64,000 nucleotides of DNA from Oncomelania hupensis (taxonomy: Eukaryota > Mollusca > Gastropoda > Littorinimorpha > Pomatiopsidae). Within the stretch, counting starts at the first letter, position 1, and each line of letters opens with the position of its first letter. The position numbers and the translations under genes were made by a program. Below the pieces are notes generated by a model, which saw only the letters and a list, made by a program, of their open reading frames with translations, was not told the origin of the DNA and made no database searches. This document shows positions 8,893 through 20,700 of this stretch, in pieces. The stretch covers positions 524,501 to 588,500 of the forward strand of contig JBAHVR010000292.1 in NCBI GenBank assembly GCA_036898135.1. Direction: 5' to 3'.

Positions 8893-11735
8893 GACGGTGG
8901 GTCTATTGTTACTGGGCTCTGCACAATGGAATGCTATCACCCACTCGTCTTTGTCTGCGGGGATCGGCTGGTATAATCACCCTGTGATTAATCTTAATAC
9001 ATTTATATGTTTAGCCCGGTCTGTGTGCGGATAGGGCTATAGCGATAGGGAGAAAATGCTAAAAGTTGTAAAAGAGTCACTGACACACTAGCTCTCACAC
9101 GGCTATGAAACATAGGTAGTCCAGCCACTTGTTAACAGTAAATATCACACATTTATTTCCTCTACTCTATACATAATTCTCTAAACACTCTATTAACTTA
9201 AAGGTACAAATTCACTTCGAATAGTTTGCATCTTGATGGGTCTATGCTGCCACAGTTCTTGATACTTTCTACTGTCTCATCATTGGACTATTTGTTCTGG
9301 TTTGCCTTATGTTCATTTCAGTAGAGTGGACTACCGCACAGTCCTTCTAGAACAGGGTTAGTGCACGTTTTCTGTGTCACTTAGCTGATTCGTTGAGATG
9401 TGGTGATGGTGTCTTGACTATTTGTAACAAACAGACCCGTTTACCCCTCACTATTTGAGCTTTTGCTTGGTTAGCAGTAGTAAAACTTAGAAGGTTACTG
9501 TAGTCTATAGAAGACGATTAAGGTATAACTGATGTGTACACACACACTGCGAGCTGACGCGAGCCGTTTAGTGACGTCCTCGCGGCCTACGATCGAGTTT
9601 TGAACCTTATAAGCACTTAGATTGTTTGAGCCAATCGGGACACAGGTAGAGGGTTAGAACCAGTTCTGGCTGATTCAGTCCAAGCCAAGTATAGGTCAGT
9701 TGTGTGAAAAGCTCTGATCAGTACACAGTTACACTCGAGCAGAGAAATATCTCCACTGATAGAACAGGGAAGCAGAGCTTGTTGAAATTTGGAATTCAAT
9801 CAAGTAGCCACGGGCCTGACATTGTCGAACAGGTAAATGAACATACTTCTGTTTCATCGTGATGTATTTATATTATTGTTGAATTTATGTTTGTGGAATT
9901 TGCTATGCATAGATTTGAATTGTTAGTCCGACTTTGCCTTACCACGTGGAGAATCCGAACACGTGTTAAGCACGACCGGTTTTGACGCCATGTTGTATAC
10001 CTGACGGAACCACTGTTGTTTAACCTATATGTATGCTTGCAGACCAGTGGCTGTACCAGTGAATGTTTATAATATTATTAATTCTTAATGTATATAGTTA
10101 GCCACGATTTATTATATTTATGTACGTATAGGAAATTAGAGTGGAGATTCCAGTGGACCACCGACTTAGCAGAATGTTCGTCGCTTATGTATAGAGATGT
10201 GGAGCTATCACTGAGGGCTACTTTGGCTTTCAGTGAGACGCTCTGCACAGACCTATTATTATTCCGGGTTGTGCAGAATTTCGTCTCATGTTACAGACGA
10301 GCAGGCAGGATATCGTGAGCCCAACTCAACAGAAGAGCAGAACCTAATCTACGATTCGAGTTGGCTGCCGAGGCATCTACAACATCGTGCGCAGATAGCC
10401 CCAAACGTCGTACCAAAAGTCAAAGACTACACGAAGACCCAGCGTGTACCAGAAGCTACCTCAACGCGGCGCTTCACCCACGCATCCATTCAGTTAAGTG
10501 CCCAGGACACAGTGCACTAAAACTGTATCAAAAGGACCACAGTAGTCCACTCTTCATGAACGCTAGTAGCCAGTGCCCTATGAAGAAAAATTAGCTGCCT
10601 AGATTATCAGCGAGCGAACCATTCGCATTGACAATTGAACTTTTAAGTTAGATTCGTACTTCGAAGATCGTGTATAGAGTAGAAGAAATAAATGTGTGAT
10701 TTTGACTGTTATCAAGTGGCTGGACTACATATGATTCATAGCCGTGTGAAAGCTAGTGTGACAGTGATCTTTTACACTTTTTCTATCTATCTATCTCTGT
10801 ACCCCAGCCTTAACACAGACTGAGCTAAACAAATAAATGTATTAAAGTATTCACCGGGTGACTCATAATAATAATAATAATTACTGTATTTATAATGCGC
10901 TTATCTTAAAATAATTATAACTCTAAGCGCGCACTCACAACTCACGCACGCATGTGCACGCTTTAGACAATGACACATGTAACAATTACGCAAAAAATAC
11001 ATTCACTCAAATATACTCATACCACAAACAGACCAGACACTATATGCAAGAGACAGCTGGCGATGGGGTGCGTAGTGAGGTCATAGTGTTAGAACTGCTT
11101 GAAAAGGTAAGTTTTGAGGGCAGACTGGAAGGAGGTGGGAGAGGGTTTCTGACGGAGAGAGAGTGGAAGAGTATTCCAGATGGATGGGCCGTAGACGGAG
11201 AAGGAGCGGGACCCGAACGTGCTGAGTTTGGAGCGAGGAATGCGGAGGCGGAGAGGGTCGGAGGCAGAGCGAAGAGAGCGAGAGGGAATGTATGGGTGAA
11301 GTAAGTCAGAGAGATAGAGAGGAGCGGAGTTGTTGAGGGACTTGTAGCAGAGAGACAAGGTCTTGTATTGAATGCGTTGGGAGATGGGAAGCCAGTGTAG
11401 GGCTTTGAGCAAGGGAGTGACGTGGTCAGATTTCTTCTTTCTGAGGACGAGGCGGGCAGTATTGTTTTGAACGCGTTGGAGAGGGAGAGTGGTGGAGCGG
11501 GGAAGGCCGGAAAGAAGGGAGTTGCTATAGTCGATGCGAGACAGGATGAGGGAGACAGCAAGTTTGGTGGCAGCTTCAGTGGTGAGGTATTTTCTGATCT
11601 GACTGATTCGACGGAGGTGGAAATAGCAGGCCCGGGCGGTTGCAGAGACAAAGCTAGCGGTTCCCATAGATTAGACGTGAGGGTTACAGCATTCCATTGT
11701 GCAGAGCCCAGCAACAATAACACCCTTCCCCCCCC
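8893..11735. repeat. Large imperfect inverted repeat
   Basis: The left arm (about 8978-9395) matches the reverse complement of the right arm (about 10866-10485). Shared landmarks include TTAATACATTTAT, TGTTTAG, CTCACACGGCTATGAA, GTAGTCCAGCCACTTG, CACACATTTATTTC, CTCTACTCTATACA, AGAGTGGACTAC and TTAGTGCAC. Farther out, 8900-8980 matches the reverse complement of 11735-11655, which is L2-like LINE sequence, but the right side has the remaining LINE 3' part between. The centre (about 9400-10480) has no recognisable coding sequence. It could be a foldback transposon or two oppositely inserted copies of one element. Confidence 0.65.
10866..11725 (-). pseudogene. L2-like LINE, 3' part with C-terminal domain of ORF2
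   Basis: From about 11667 to 11089 the minus strand encodes the typical RT-adjacent C-terminal domain of the L2/CR1 group: SRIDYSNSLLSGLPRST, LQRVQNNTARLVLRKK, HVTPLLKALHWLPISQRIQY, SRSLRSAS and GPSIWNTLPLSL. It ends with a normal stop near 11089 (KTYLFKQF). A 3'UTR of about 200 bases follows, with CATTATAAATACAGTAATTA and a TTATTATTATT tail ending near 10866. Everything upstream of the domain is missing (5' truncation). The frame over the last 190 codons is open, so it may be a relatively recent fragment. Confidence 0.8.
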
Positions 11736-12084
11736 CCCCCCCCGTTACACTATTGGACTATCGGAGCTCAGTCCTCAATGTCCCACTGCAGGCCAAATGT
11801 CAGGGTTGATTCTCAGTGGTCTATCTCCTGCCTCGGACCAACGAGCCTGCTAGTGTTTTTGACAATGTCAGGCTGTGGCTATACTGCGATGAATTTAATT
11901 TCACCCGTCACCTGCTAGTCTTATGAGAGAGGTATTTCAGCGTGCGTCCCTCTCCGTTGAGATTTAGACAAAGAATGATCACCTAGCTTTGTGGTCAGCC
12001 AAAGCCCGCGAAACATAGTCATACCAGAGCGCCCTCATGCGGGGGTGGTTGGAACTACGTCAGCAGGCTTATGCTACGGCCTAC
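11736..12084. other. Unassigned sequence
   Basis: A poly-C tract abuts the LINE at 11729-11745, then mixed sequence with no coding or repeat signal I can name. Confidence 0.3.
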
Positions 12085-12330
12085 CAAGTCAATTCAAAAG
12101 CGCTTTATTCCATAAAACCCCTTGGGGCACATCGATACAACGAAAATGAATAAAAATAAACATACATGTAGAATAACCATAAAAATCATAAAATACAATA
12201 TAAAATACATATGTACATATATTACAAAAATAAAAGTTAAATCTTTCACACTCGCATTCTACGAGACATAATAAACATTTACAAAATACACATTCATTAT
12301 TATCACACAACACAAGCATACTACATAAAA
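12085..12330 (-). mobile_element. 3' end of an unidentified non-LTR retroelement
   Basis: The minus strand ends TGTGCCCCAAGG..TTTTATGGAATAAAGCG then TTTTGAATTGACTTGG, a pattern (AATAAA, then a TTGACTTG-like tail) also seen at 51880-51942 and 52970-52999 on the plus strand. The body is AT-rich and non-coding. Confidence 0.45.
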
Positions 12331-13040
12331 CTTATGTCCACACAAGCTGATCACAAATCGCACGCACTCTCTCGCAAGATTGGGTGATAAAGAAGGGGAA
12401 AAGGTGGGAGGTACACACTGGTATTGGGTATTTATATTGTCATTACTGAAAAAAAATCCCTATTATTACTATCATTAATATTACAAATCATTATATTACC
12501 TATGCTTAGCACACAACTGACTTGTGCCGTCTGCTAGCCAGCAACTTTAACTTACATATGGTACAGCAGGCTGAACTATTTTAGGCGAGAAGCCGTAGTG
12601 CAGGGTCTAAATAGCCTATTGTGACAGGTTGCAGTCTTTGTAGTTTTGAACAAAGTTTTTTTAGAAAGTTGACTGTTAGCGAGTTGAACAATAGAGAAGA
12701 AAAGTTTCCGCCTGAATAATCAGGCAGAAAAGGAACTCAAACTCAGCCTCCCCAGGAATATTTCCAGTCAAAATTGACAATATAACATTGCTATATGCTT
12801 CGATGGTCAGGTAGGCAACCTCCTAGCCATTGAAATGTAAAGGCAGCGCGACACTGTCAATATACATGGACCATTTTCACTGCAAGGAATACAGTGTTTG
12901 GGTTCCTTTTCTGCAAGAGAGTTGTTATTTTCAAGCAATTGCGGTCAGTCTAAACATAATTATTTGGTCTTTGGCTAATACTAACCCCGATACGCTCATT
13001 GTGACTGAAACAAACAAAAAAACTCAAGAAAACTACGTAC
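12331..13040. other. Intronic sequence without recognised elements, apart from the 12642 repeat
   Basis: AT-rich. Contains the repeat shared with 8424-8474. No convincing coding exon found on either strand. Confidence 0.35.
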
Positions 13041-13125
13041 ACAAGACAGGCAGCCACATTGGCAGACACCAGCACAGCCAAGGCAGACCCAATGATGGCC
13101 CAAGGTACGGAACTCGGCTCCACAT
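13041..13125 (-). CDS. Candidate transmembrane exon of the receptor gene
   Basis: On the minus strand an acceptor GTCGGCAG ends at 13126 and a donor GTACGT begins at 13040, giving an 85-base exon, phase 1 in and phase 2 out. It encodes VEPSSVPW followed by a hydrophobic run AIIGSALAVLVSANVAACLV, about 20 residues with small and beta-branched side chains as in single-pass receptors. The entry phase equals that of all three EGF exons. An alternative donor GTAGTT just downstream would make the exit phase 0. It lies between the EGF exons and the cytoplasmic exon in the expected order. The call depends on sequence character and phase, with no homology search. Confidence 0.5.
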
Positions 13126-14047
13126 CTGCCGACAAAATTATCACGATCAGATAAACAATAATAACATAAAAGACTAGAGTAGTCACACGAATTTCCGTTT
13201 CCTTTTGTAGTGGTATTGCTTGATAACGAAAGAAACATTGAAATCTGGGATGCAACATCTGTCGCAAAATGTATGGATGGTGAAGGAAAAGTATGCCAAA
13301 TGCGGTAGATCTATCACGCAGCAGTATGCTGAATATTTTTCAAACAAAAGCAGGCTTCCCAAAGACGCAGTAGGCTTATTTTTCCTTCATCTACGCCAAT
13401 TTAGTGCAGCAACTAATTTACCAACAGTAATAGCATTTCCACGTTTCCTACATTTCAATTAACCGATAATCAGATGAATAACATTGATACAAAAATAAAC
13501 TTCAATGCTTCTCTGATTATCAAGCATTAAAGGGGTGATACAGATAACAGATGACGATGTTTCCAGCAAGATGTGAAAAAGATGTTAAATATGTAAGTCG
13601 TAAGAATACAGGACCTACTTTAACGAATCGCTGTCTCTATGCCTATTCTGCAAAGACGGAAAATCCAAACGGTCTTCTAAGACTTGTATTTTGTAAGACG
13701 CGCTAAAACAGTAAGGTTTTATTCCCAAACCGTCACTAATTCACACAAAAAAATGCAGCAACAATGATCTCAAGGAAATGAGGAGTCAAAAGACTAAATG
13801 GACCGATTGAAACAGCAAATGCAACTGGCATTGATTTTTATTAGCTATCTAAGTTAGAGTTGACTGAAGACTAGGCCTACATTTTGAACGAAACGGAGGC
13901 GTTGTTTTTCACTGGTGAAGTCTGGTTGTAGGAACCTGTCATGTGTCACGTTCGGGAGTTCATTTTTCTTTACTCTGTGTATATGTGTAATTGGGCGGGT
14001 GGGTGATTGTGAGGGTGGGTGTATGCGCGTGCGTTTATGTTTGTGTT
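13126..14047. other. Intronic sequence without recognised elements
   Basis: No domain, tandem array or terminal repeat recognised. An 80-codon open frame on the plus strand at 13220-13462 has no recognisable motif and I did not call it. Confidence 0.4.
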
Positions 14048-15975
14048 CCTATCCTATCCTATCCCGTAACTCGGAGGTCGTAGGGGCACCACAGATTATT
14101 GTTTAACCAACGTACTCCAACTTTCTCTGTCCTCAGCAACCCTGATGGCTTCGCTCAGTGTCAAACCAGTCCATTCTCGAATGTTGTCCTCCCACCTCTT
14201 TTTCGGTCTCCCTCTTCTTCTACCTCCCTGCACTGTGCTTTGCAGGAGGGTCTTTGCAAGGCCTGATGATCTGGTGACGTGGCCATACCATCGGAGTTTC
14301 CGTTTCTTCACCACTGTGAGCAGGTCATCGTGTTGTCCAATGGCTTGTGTGATGGTCTGTCGGACTTCGTCGTTGGTGATGTACTGGGTACAGGAAATGC
14401 CCAGAAGTTTTCTGTAGCACCTCATTTCCATGCTTTGTATTCTTTGTTGGAGATCTGCTGCGAGGGTCCAAGTTTCGCAAGCGTATAGGAAGATGGAGGT
14501 GACAAGGGAGCGCAGCATTCTTACCTTGGAATGTAGACTGATGGTCCTGTCTTTCCAAATGGGCTTCAACCTTGCCAGGGCAGCAGTTGTTTGTGCGATC
14601 CTGGAGAGGACGTCCTGTCGAGACCCATTGTCTGATACAATGGCTCCTCAAAATTTGAAGCCATGCCCTGTGTTGAGGGATTGGACTTGGACTTTGATGT
14701 CCATGTTGAAGCCATTGGTATTGTTGGTCATCATTTTAGTCTTCTCTGCACTTATTTCCATTCCATAAGGCTCTGGAGGTGGTGTTAAGCCTCTGTACCA
14801 GCTGTTCAAGGTTCTTGTTTCTCTCCAGCCAATCCATCAATGTCATCCGCAAAACGAAGGTTGGAGAGTGCTCTACACCCTATGCTGACTGTGCCTTCGT
14901 GATCTGCAAGGGCATCTGACATGATGCGCTCTAGGAAGATGTTGAAGAGTGTTGGAGAAAGTAGGCATCCTTGACGCACACCGATTGTTGTTCTGAACCA
15001 GTTTCCGATGGCGCTGTTATGGAGGACTGCACTGGTAGCCTTGTAATGCAGGCTTTTGATGACTTCAATAATTTTAGGGTTAATGTTGTCCACTTTCATG
15101 GTTGCCCAGAGAATTGCATGCCAGACTCGGTCAAACGCCTTCTTGAAGTCTACGAACACACGATATAGATGTTATTGGTGCTGTAGGTATTTCTCGCAGA
15201 TTATTCTGAGGTTGAACATTTGTTCAGTGGTACTTCGCGCTGCCCTGAATCCTGCTTGTTCTTCAGGTATGATTTGTTCAGCTTGGGATTTCAACCTGTT
15301 GAGTTTTATTTTCAGGAGGACCTTGCTGGGATGGCTGAAGAGGCTGATGGTGCAATAATTTTCACACTCCTGAATGTTACCTTTCTTTGGAAGAGTGATG
15401 ATGGTGTCCATGGTGTAGGCCACTCACCACTCTGCCAGATCGTGTTACTGATAACGGTGAGTGCGTATATCATCGCTTCTCTTCCTGCTTGAAGCAGTTC
15501 CGCGAGTATGTTGACCACTTCCGCTGACTTCCCTTTCTTCCGCGATTGCACTGCTGCCTCAACTTCTTCTCGGAGAATTGGGAGGGTTTCTTCTTCTTCT
15601 CTGTTCTCGGGACATGCTAGAACTGATGGGTCTCCGTTTGGTGTGTGGTTGTAAAGTCAGAGCAGTACTCTGTCCAACTGTCCAAGACTTCTTGTTCTTC
15701 TGTAAGACATATGCCAGACTTATTTTGGATCGTGGAGACCTTAGGCTGTTTAACACTTGTCAGACGCTTCACAGTCTGGAAGGCCTTCTTGCTGTTGTTC
15801 TTGTTCAGATTGTTCTCTTTTTCCTGGCATTGCGCTTCTATCCAGTTCTCCTTTGCTGTGCGCATGCCTTTTCGGATGTCATTGTTGATTTTTCGGTAAG
15901 CATAAGCTCCCTCTGAGGTGTTCTTTTTATTTTTCATCTCTCTTCGCTTATCACACAGATCTCAAATTTCAGGGG
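14048..15975 (-). pseudogene. LINE-A copy, 3' portion (RT, thumb, C-terminal domain, tail)
   Basis: The (TATCC)n stretch at 14048-14066 is the minus-strand (GGATA)n tail. Reading leftward from 15975 the minus strand gives a degraded LINE-A ORF2. Landmarks are PAELLQAGREAM, GFRAARSTTEQMFNLRIICE, VDFKKAFDRVWHAILW, GVRQGCLLSPTLFNIFLE, FADDIDGLA (the RT catalytic aspartates present) and the C-terminal RWYGHVTRSSGLAKT...GRRRGRPKKRWEDNIREW. Several frameshifts separate these blocks. The copy continues at 23527-24072, on the other side of the Gypsy insertion. Confidence 0.9.
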
Positions 15976-17668
15976 TGTCACCGCCACGACTCTCCCTGGG
16001 CAGACGCCACAAACAAACAACTTCCACACGCAGACAACCCAGAAAGAATGACGATTTCCCGCAGACGGAAGTGATGAAAAACACAACAAATAATATACAA
16101 CTTTCAAGCTATTTATTCATTCATTCCACACACTCATACACATACAACATTTACACATGAAACGAAGAAATGGTAATGAAACAATCAATGGGTCAATGGA
16201 ACGATGCAATGGTTCGTGGGTGATCGGGGGTCGCTAATCGACCAACGTCCTCAAATCGAACGTGCACAGCCAAAGTCCGAGGCACGTGTTCACAAACAGA
16301 CAGGGGGGTTAAGCGTAGGAGAGGGACAACACAAAACGGGCCCACCTGGCGAAATGCAGTCCCTCGTAAAGTCTCCTCCAACGTGCTCGCCCCCTTCCGT
16401 TGACGTCCAAACGAAGGAGCGTTGCCACCCGTGGTCGCCACTGACGATGATGTTGAAGTGATGATGATGGCGCTGATAACAGGGGACGCGTGGACAATAA
16501 CAGATGGCGATGCTGATGATGTTTGGTCCACTTGACCAAGTGTCGTCGTCGTTGCTGCCTTGCGTTTTCCAGCGACGAACTGGCGGATTGACGAACGTTG
16601 AGCTGCGAACTTCAAACTCGAATTCAGTCCTCAACGACAATCCTCGACGAACCTGTAACATGCTTGTCGCATCGTAAATGTCATGTTCTCGATTCTGTCC
16701 CCCTCCCTCCATCACACTTACCCCCCCCCACACTCTCACTAGCCACTCCACTAAACTTCTGCCACTTGAGGGGTCCAACTGCAGTCTATTTCCCCTGGCC
16801 TTGACTCTCTCTCGCTTTCTACTGTTATCGTCACTTGAATCAAATACATATTATACAATTCAATGAAATCATGGATGCCTGGAATGAACGATGCTGCAAA
16901 TGAATACAAATAACCATCAACACATTATTCATATCAAGCATCCCCAACGACAACAACAGCAACCACTTCCATCCTAGCTTCATCACACTCCACCCCCTTT
17001 CTTCTCCCTCATTCTCCCTCCTTCCGACGCTCTCTTCCTTTCTTCTGCCTCTCCTCAGTGCAACCTTTCTCATCCTTCCTTACCCTTACGTACCAGCTAT
17101 CATTCAACACCCCAACAGCCGGCCCTTGGTTATTGGCACAGTAAGGAAAAACCACCATCCACTCACCCAACGGTTCGCATGAAATTGCACCCCGTAGCCC
17201 TTCTCCACTGCCCACCTACGAAAGTACATCCAATTAGGGTAATCCGGTAGTGTGTAGTTCCCGTAGTAGACAATACCTCGATACTACCTACCACACTACC
17301 ACAGACTTGCTTTTCTACAGCTGCACTCCAACTGAGCGTATCACTTCAGAAATTTGCAATCTTTAAACTAGTATCCTTCTCGGAACCAGATATTATTATC
17401 CGTTAATACCCGTCCCACCCTAATTCCAGAACACAGCAAAAACCACAGAGCACTAGACAAACACCGTCTACACTGTACTGCTGACAAACACGTTCTGACC
17501 ATAGTGAGCAAATTCCTAACCTGGCCTAACCGGCGTATGCTGTTTACCATGCTTTGCACGCTCCCGAGACAACAATAATCACGAATACGGCAACACGCAG
17601 TACCACCCCCGCCCCTACACTCTTCACACACGGACTACATGGCTTTCTTCACGGGCTGCCCTGTGACA
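15976..17668 (-). repeat. 3' LTR of the Gypsy element
   Basis: 1693 bp, TG...CA ended, nearly identical to 21827-23521. It is the 3' LTR because the coding frame is on the minus strand. Contains AT-rich stretches with TTTATT (AATAAA on the coding strand) near 16110-16116. Confidence 0.93.
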
Positions 17669-17684
17669 CACCCCCCTCCCAAGA
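17669..17684 (-). promoter_or_regulatory. Polypurine tract of the Gypsy element
   Basis: Minus strand reads TTGGGAGGGGGGTG directly before the 3' LTR (TGTCACAG). This is the expected position and composition for the plus-strand primer of reverse transcription. Confidence 0.8.
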
Positions 17685-17707
17685 CGAACCTACGGAGAGT
17701 TCAAAAC

Positions 17708-20700
17708 TTAAACTTCCACAGGGTCAGATCTGCTGAGGAAATCCGCTTCAATGTTGTCTGTCCCTGGAATTGGTCGCACTGTGAAGACGTACGCCTGCAA
17801 CTGCATAGCCCACCGAGTGAGTCTGGCACTGTTGAGGTGCGTTCTCTGCAGGTACTGCAGCGGTCGATGGTCTGTCTCCAGCCAAAAGTGCCGTCCAAAC
17901 AGGTATGGTTCGAAACGTTGTACTGCCCACACAACTGCCAAACACTCCTTCTCAATGGTGGAGTAGTTTCGCTCTGCCGGCAGCAGCTTCTTGCTGGCAA
18001 ACCCTACCGGTTGCACACCCTCACCGGTTTCTTGCATCAGCGCAGCTCCTAGCCCTTGCTCGGATGCGTCTGTCCTCAGGATGAACTCCTTGTCCAGGTT
18101 CGGTAACTTGACCACTGGCTCACTGGTCAGCGCTCTCTTCAAGTCATCGAAAGCTTTCTGGCAGTCATCCGTCCAGTCGACCTCCCCCTTCTTCCCTCCT
18201 TTCGTCAAGTTGGTCAGCGGCAGTGCTCTCTCGGCGAAATGTGGCACGAATCGTCTGTAGTATCCGCACAACCCCAAGAACGCTCGGACTTGCTTCTTGG
18301 TTGTCGGTGGACACGTTCGGCGCACCTTGTCCAACTTGTCTCGTTCTGGCTTCATCGCTCCATCCCCCACTTGATGGCCCAGGTAGCTCAGCTCCTTGTA
18401 TCCCAGGAAACATTTGCTGGGTCTAGCGGCGAGATGCACCTCCTGCAGCCTCTGAAACACGGCTCTCAACGCTTGCAGATGCTGCTCCCACGTCTCGGTC
18501 GCGATCATGACGTCGTCCATGAAATTGTCGACGTCAGCTCGGTGCAGTGGTCGTAGCAGTTTCCGCATCATGCGTGAGAAAGTCGCCCCTGCAGTCTTCA
18601 GACCGAACGGCATCGTGGTCCATCTGAACTGGCCCTGCGGTGTCGTAAACGCCGTCTTGTCTCGGTCTTCCTGCTTGACAGGTATCTGCCAATACCCTTT
18701 TGTGAGGTCCAGCTTGCTTAGGTACTTGGCCTTCCCTAGCTTGGCGAACAAGTATTCGATGTCCGGTAGTGGTTCAGCATCGAACTTGACCGCCTTGTTC
18801 AACCCACGGTAGTCGATGCAGAATCGTACCTCCCCACTCTTCTTCCTCACCGACACGATCGGTGCGCTGTACGGCGATGTACAGGGTTCGATAACCCCCA
18901 ACTCCAGCATCGATTCCACTTCACCCTTGACGACTTCCATCTGTGAAAATGGTAGCGGATGCTGACGTATGCGCACAGGGCTGTCGTCGGTCAACACCAC
19001 CTCGCACTCGTCCAGGGTGGTGCGCTGGGGTAAATCCGTCAGCTGACTGGCATACCGTTGACACACTTCCCGTAGTTGGCTTTGGTGAAGTGCAGACAGT
19101 GTCGGGTCGATCTGTACGTTCCCCGGCCCTTCGCTTGCTCGTAGCGGTATCAGTGGTACCGTACCCTGGTAGCTGATGTCTGACATCTCCTCCGTTTCGG
19201 CCTGGTCAATCACCACTGCTACCGTCGTCTCTGGTTCCCCTCGGCGTTCCACATAGCGCTTCAGAAGGTTGGCGTGGTACAACTTCCTGTTCTTGCCGAC
19301 TCTCTGCACTGGTACCTTCTTGGCTCTCCCCTTTGGCGTCGTTCGCTGGCACACGTCGCATGAAGCACAGTACTTTCTCACATCACGGCACATCCCTGGC
19401 CAGTAGAACTCGGCCCACACTCGATCTTGAGTCCGCTTGGCTCCTAGATGTCCAGCCATGGGTGTGTCGTGTCCCATGCGCAGTACCTCCGATCGAAGCT
19501 TGGCTGGTACCACCAACTGGCTGTGATCCACTTTGTCCTGTCCTGTATACTCGCGGTACAACAGGCCCCGCTTCCAGACAAATGCCACTTGCCCCTTGCC
19601 TCGCTTCTCCTTTCCTGCCTTCCGGTCTGCTAGCTGTCGTACTTTCGCAAGCTCGCCGTCCTCCAACTGCAGTTGGCGAATCTCCTTCGGCGTCGCGACG
19701 ACGCTCTTGCTCGGTCCGACCACCACTGGTTCCGCAGCGACTTGGTCCTTGGCTGCCTGCGCTCTGGTTTGCACCGCGCAACACTCTGCGGCTCCCTCGA
19801 CGAACACCGGCAGTGCTGTGTCACCTTGCTGCTCCGTCCTCGCCCAGTTGCCGATCACCACTGGGTAAGTCAAGTCTGGTACCACCACTACCTCCACTTC
19901 CCCGGCGTAGAATGGTGATTCCAACTGCACCCACGCTGTCGGTAGCGACTTGGACAACTGGCGAATGGCGAATCCTACGCGCCGCGTGCGTCCCGTGTAC
20001 TTGAGGTTGGCAACCTCCCCTTCCCGCAAGCATATCAGGTCAGCTCCCGTGTCCCTCATTGCCGTCAGCGGAACACCTTCCACTATCACCTGGCTCTGGA
20101 AACGCGAGTCTCTCTTCGTGCCTGCCTCCTTCTCCTCCTCCAAGACGCGCAACGCTGCTCCAGCTCTCTCGCTGCGTTTCGGGCAATTCCGCTTAAGGTG
20201 CCCTTTCTGCCCGCAACTGTAGCATTCCCGCTTGTCCGGTGAGTTGGGTCGTGGTCCCGCTGGCTTGCGACCCTCGCTCTTATCCCTGGGTGTAAAGGGT
20301 TGACGTGGTGGGAAACGTAGGTTGGTTCCCGCCCTGGCGTCGACGTACTGCTGTGCTAACGTCGCGGCCTCCTCCACCGTTGCTGGGTTGCGCTCGCGCA
20401 CGAACGTGACCAGCTCTGGCGTCAAACCGTTGACCATCTGCTCCATCAGCACTAAGTCCAGTAAGTCCGCATACGTGGCCTTCTTGTTCGCTAGTCCCAT
20501 CCAGCGCTCCAGGAACAACTCTGACTTCCGCAGATACTGTTTGAAAGTCTCCGGTGGCTCCCTTCGTAGCTGGCGAAACTTCTTCCGATATGTCTCGGCC
20601 GTCAGGTTGAAACGCACCAACAACGCTGCCTTCAGGATCTCATAGTCGGCAGAGTCGTCCTCGTTCAAACCAACGTAAACTTCCCTCGCCTTCCCCTTCA

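Noticed and set aside
11040..11723. 227-codon open frame on the minus strand
   Set aside because: It is an alternative frame of the L2-like C-terminal domain; the neighbouring frame carries the recognised motifs.
16204..16804. Coding genes inside the Gypsy LTRs (140- and 162-codon frames repeated at 22 kb)
   Set aside because: They occur identically in both LTRs, overlap on both strands and have no recognisable domain; most simply LTR sequence.
19333..20004. 223-codon plus-strand frame in the Gypsy element
   Set aside because: Antisense shadow of the high-GC gag-pol frame, without independent motifs.
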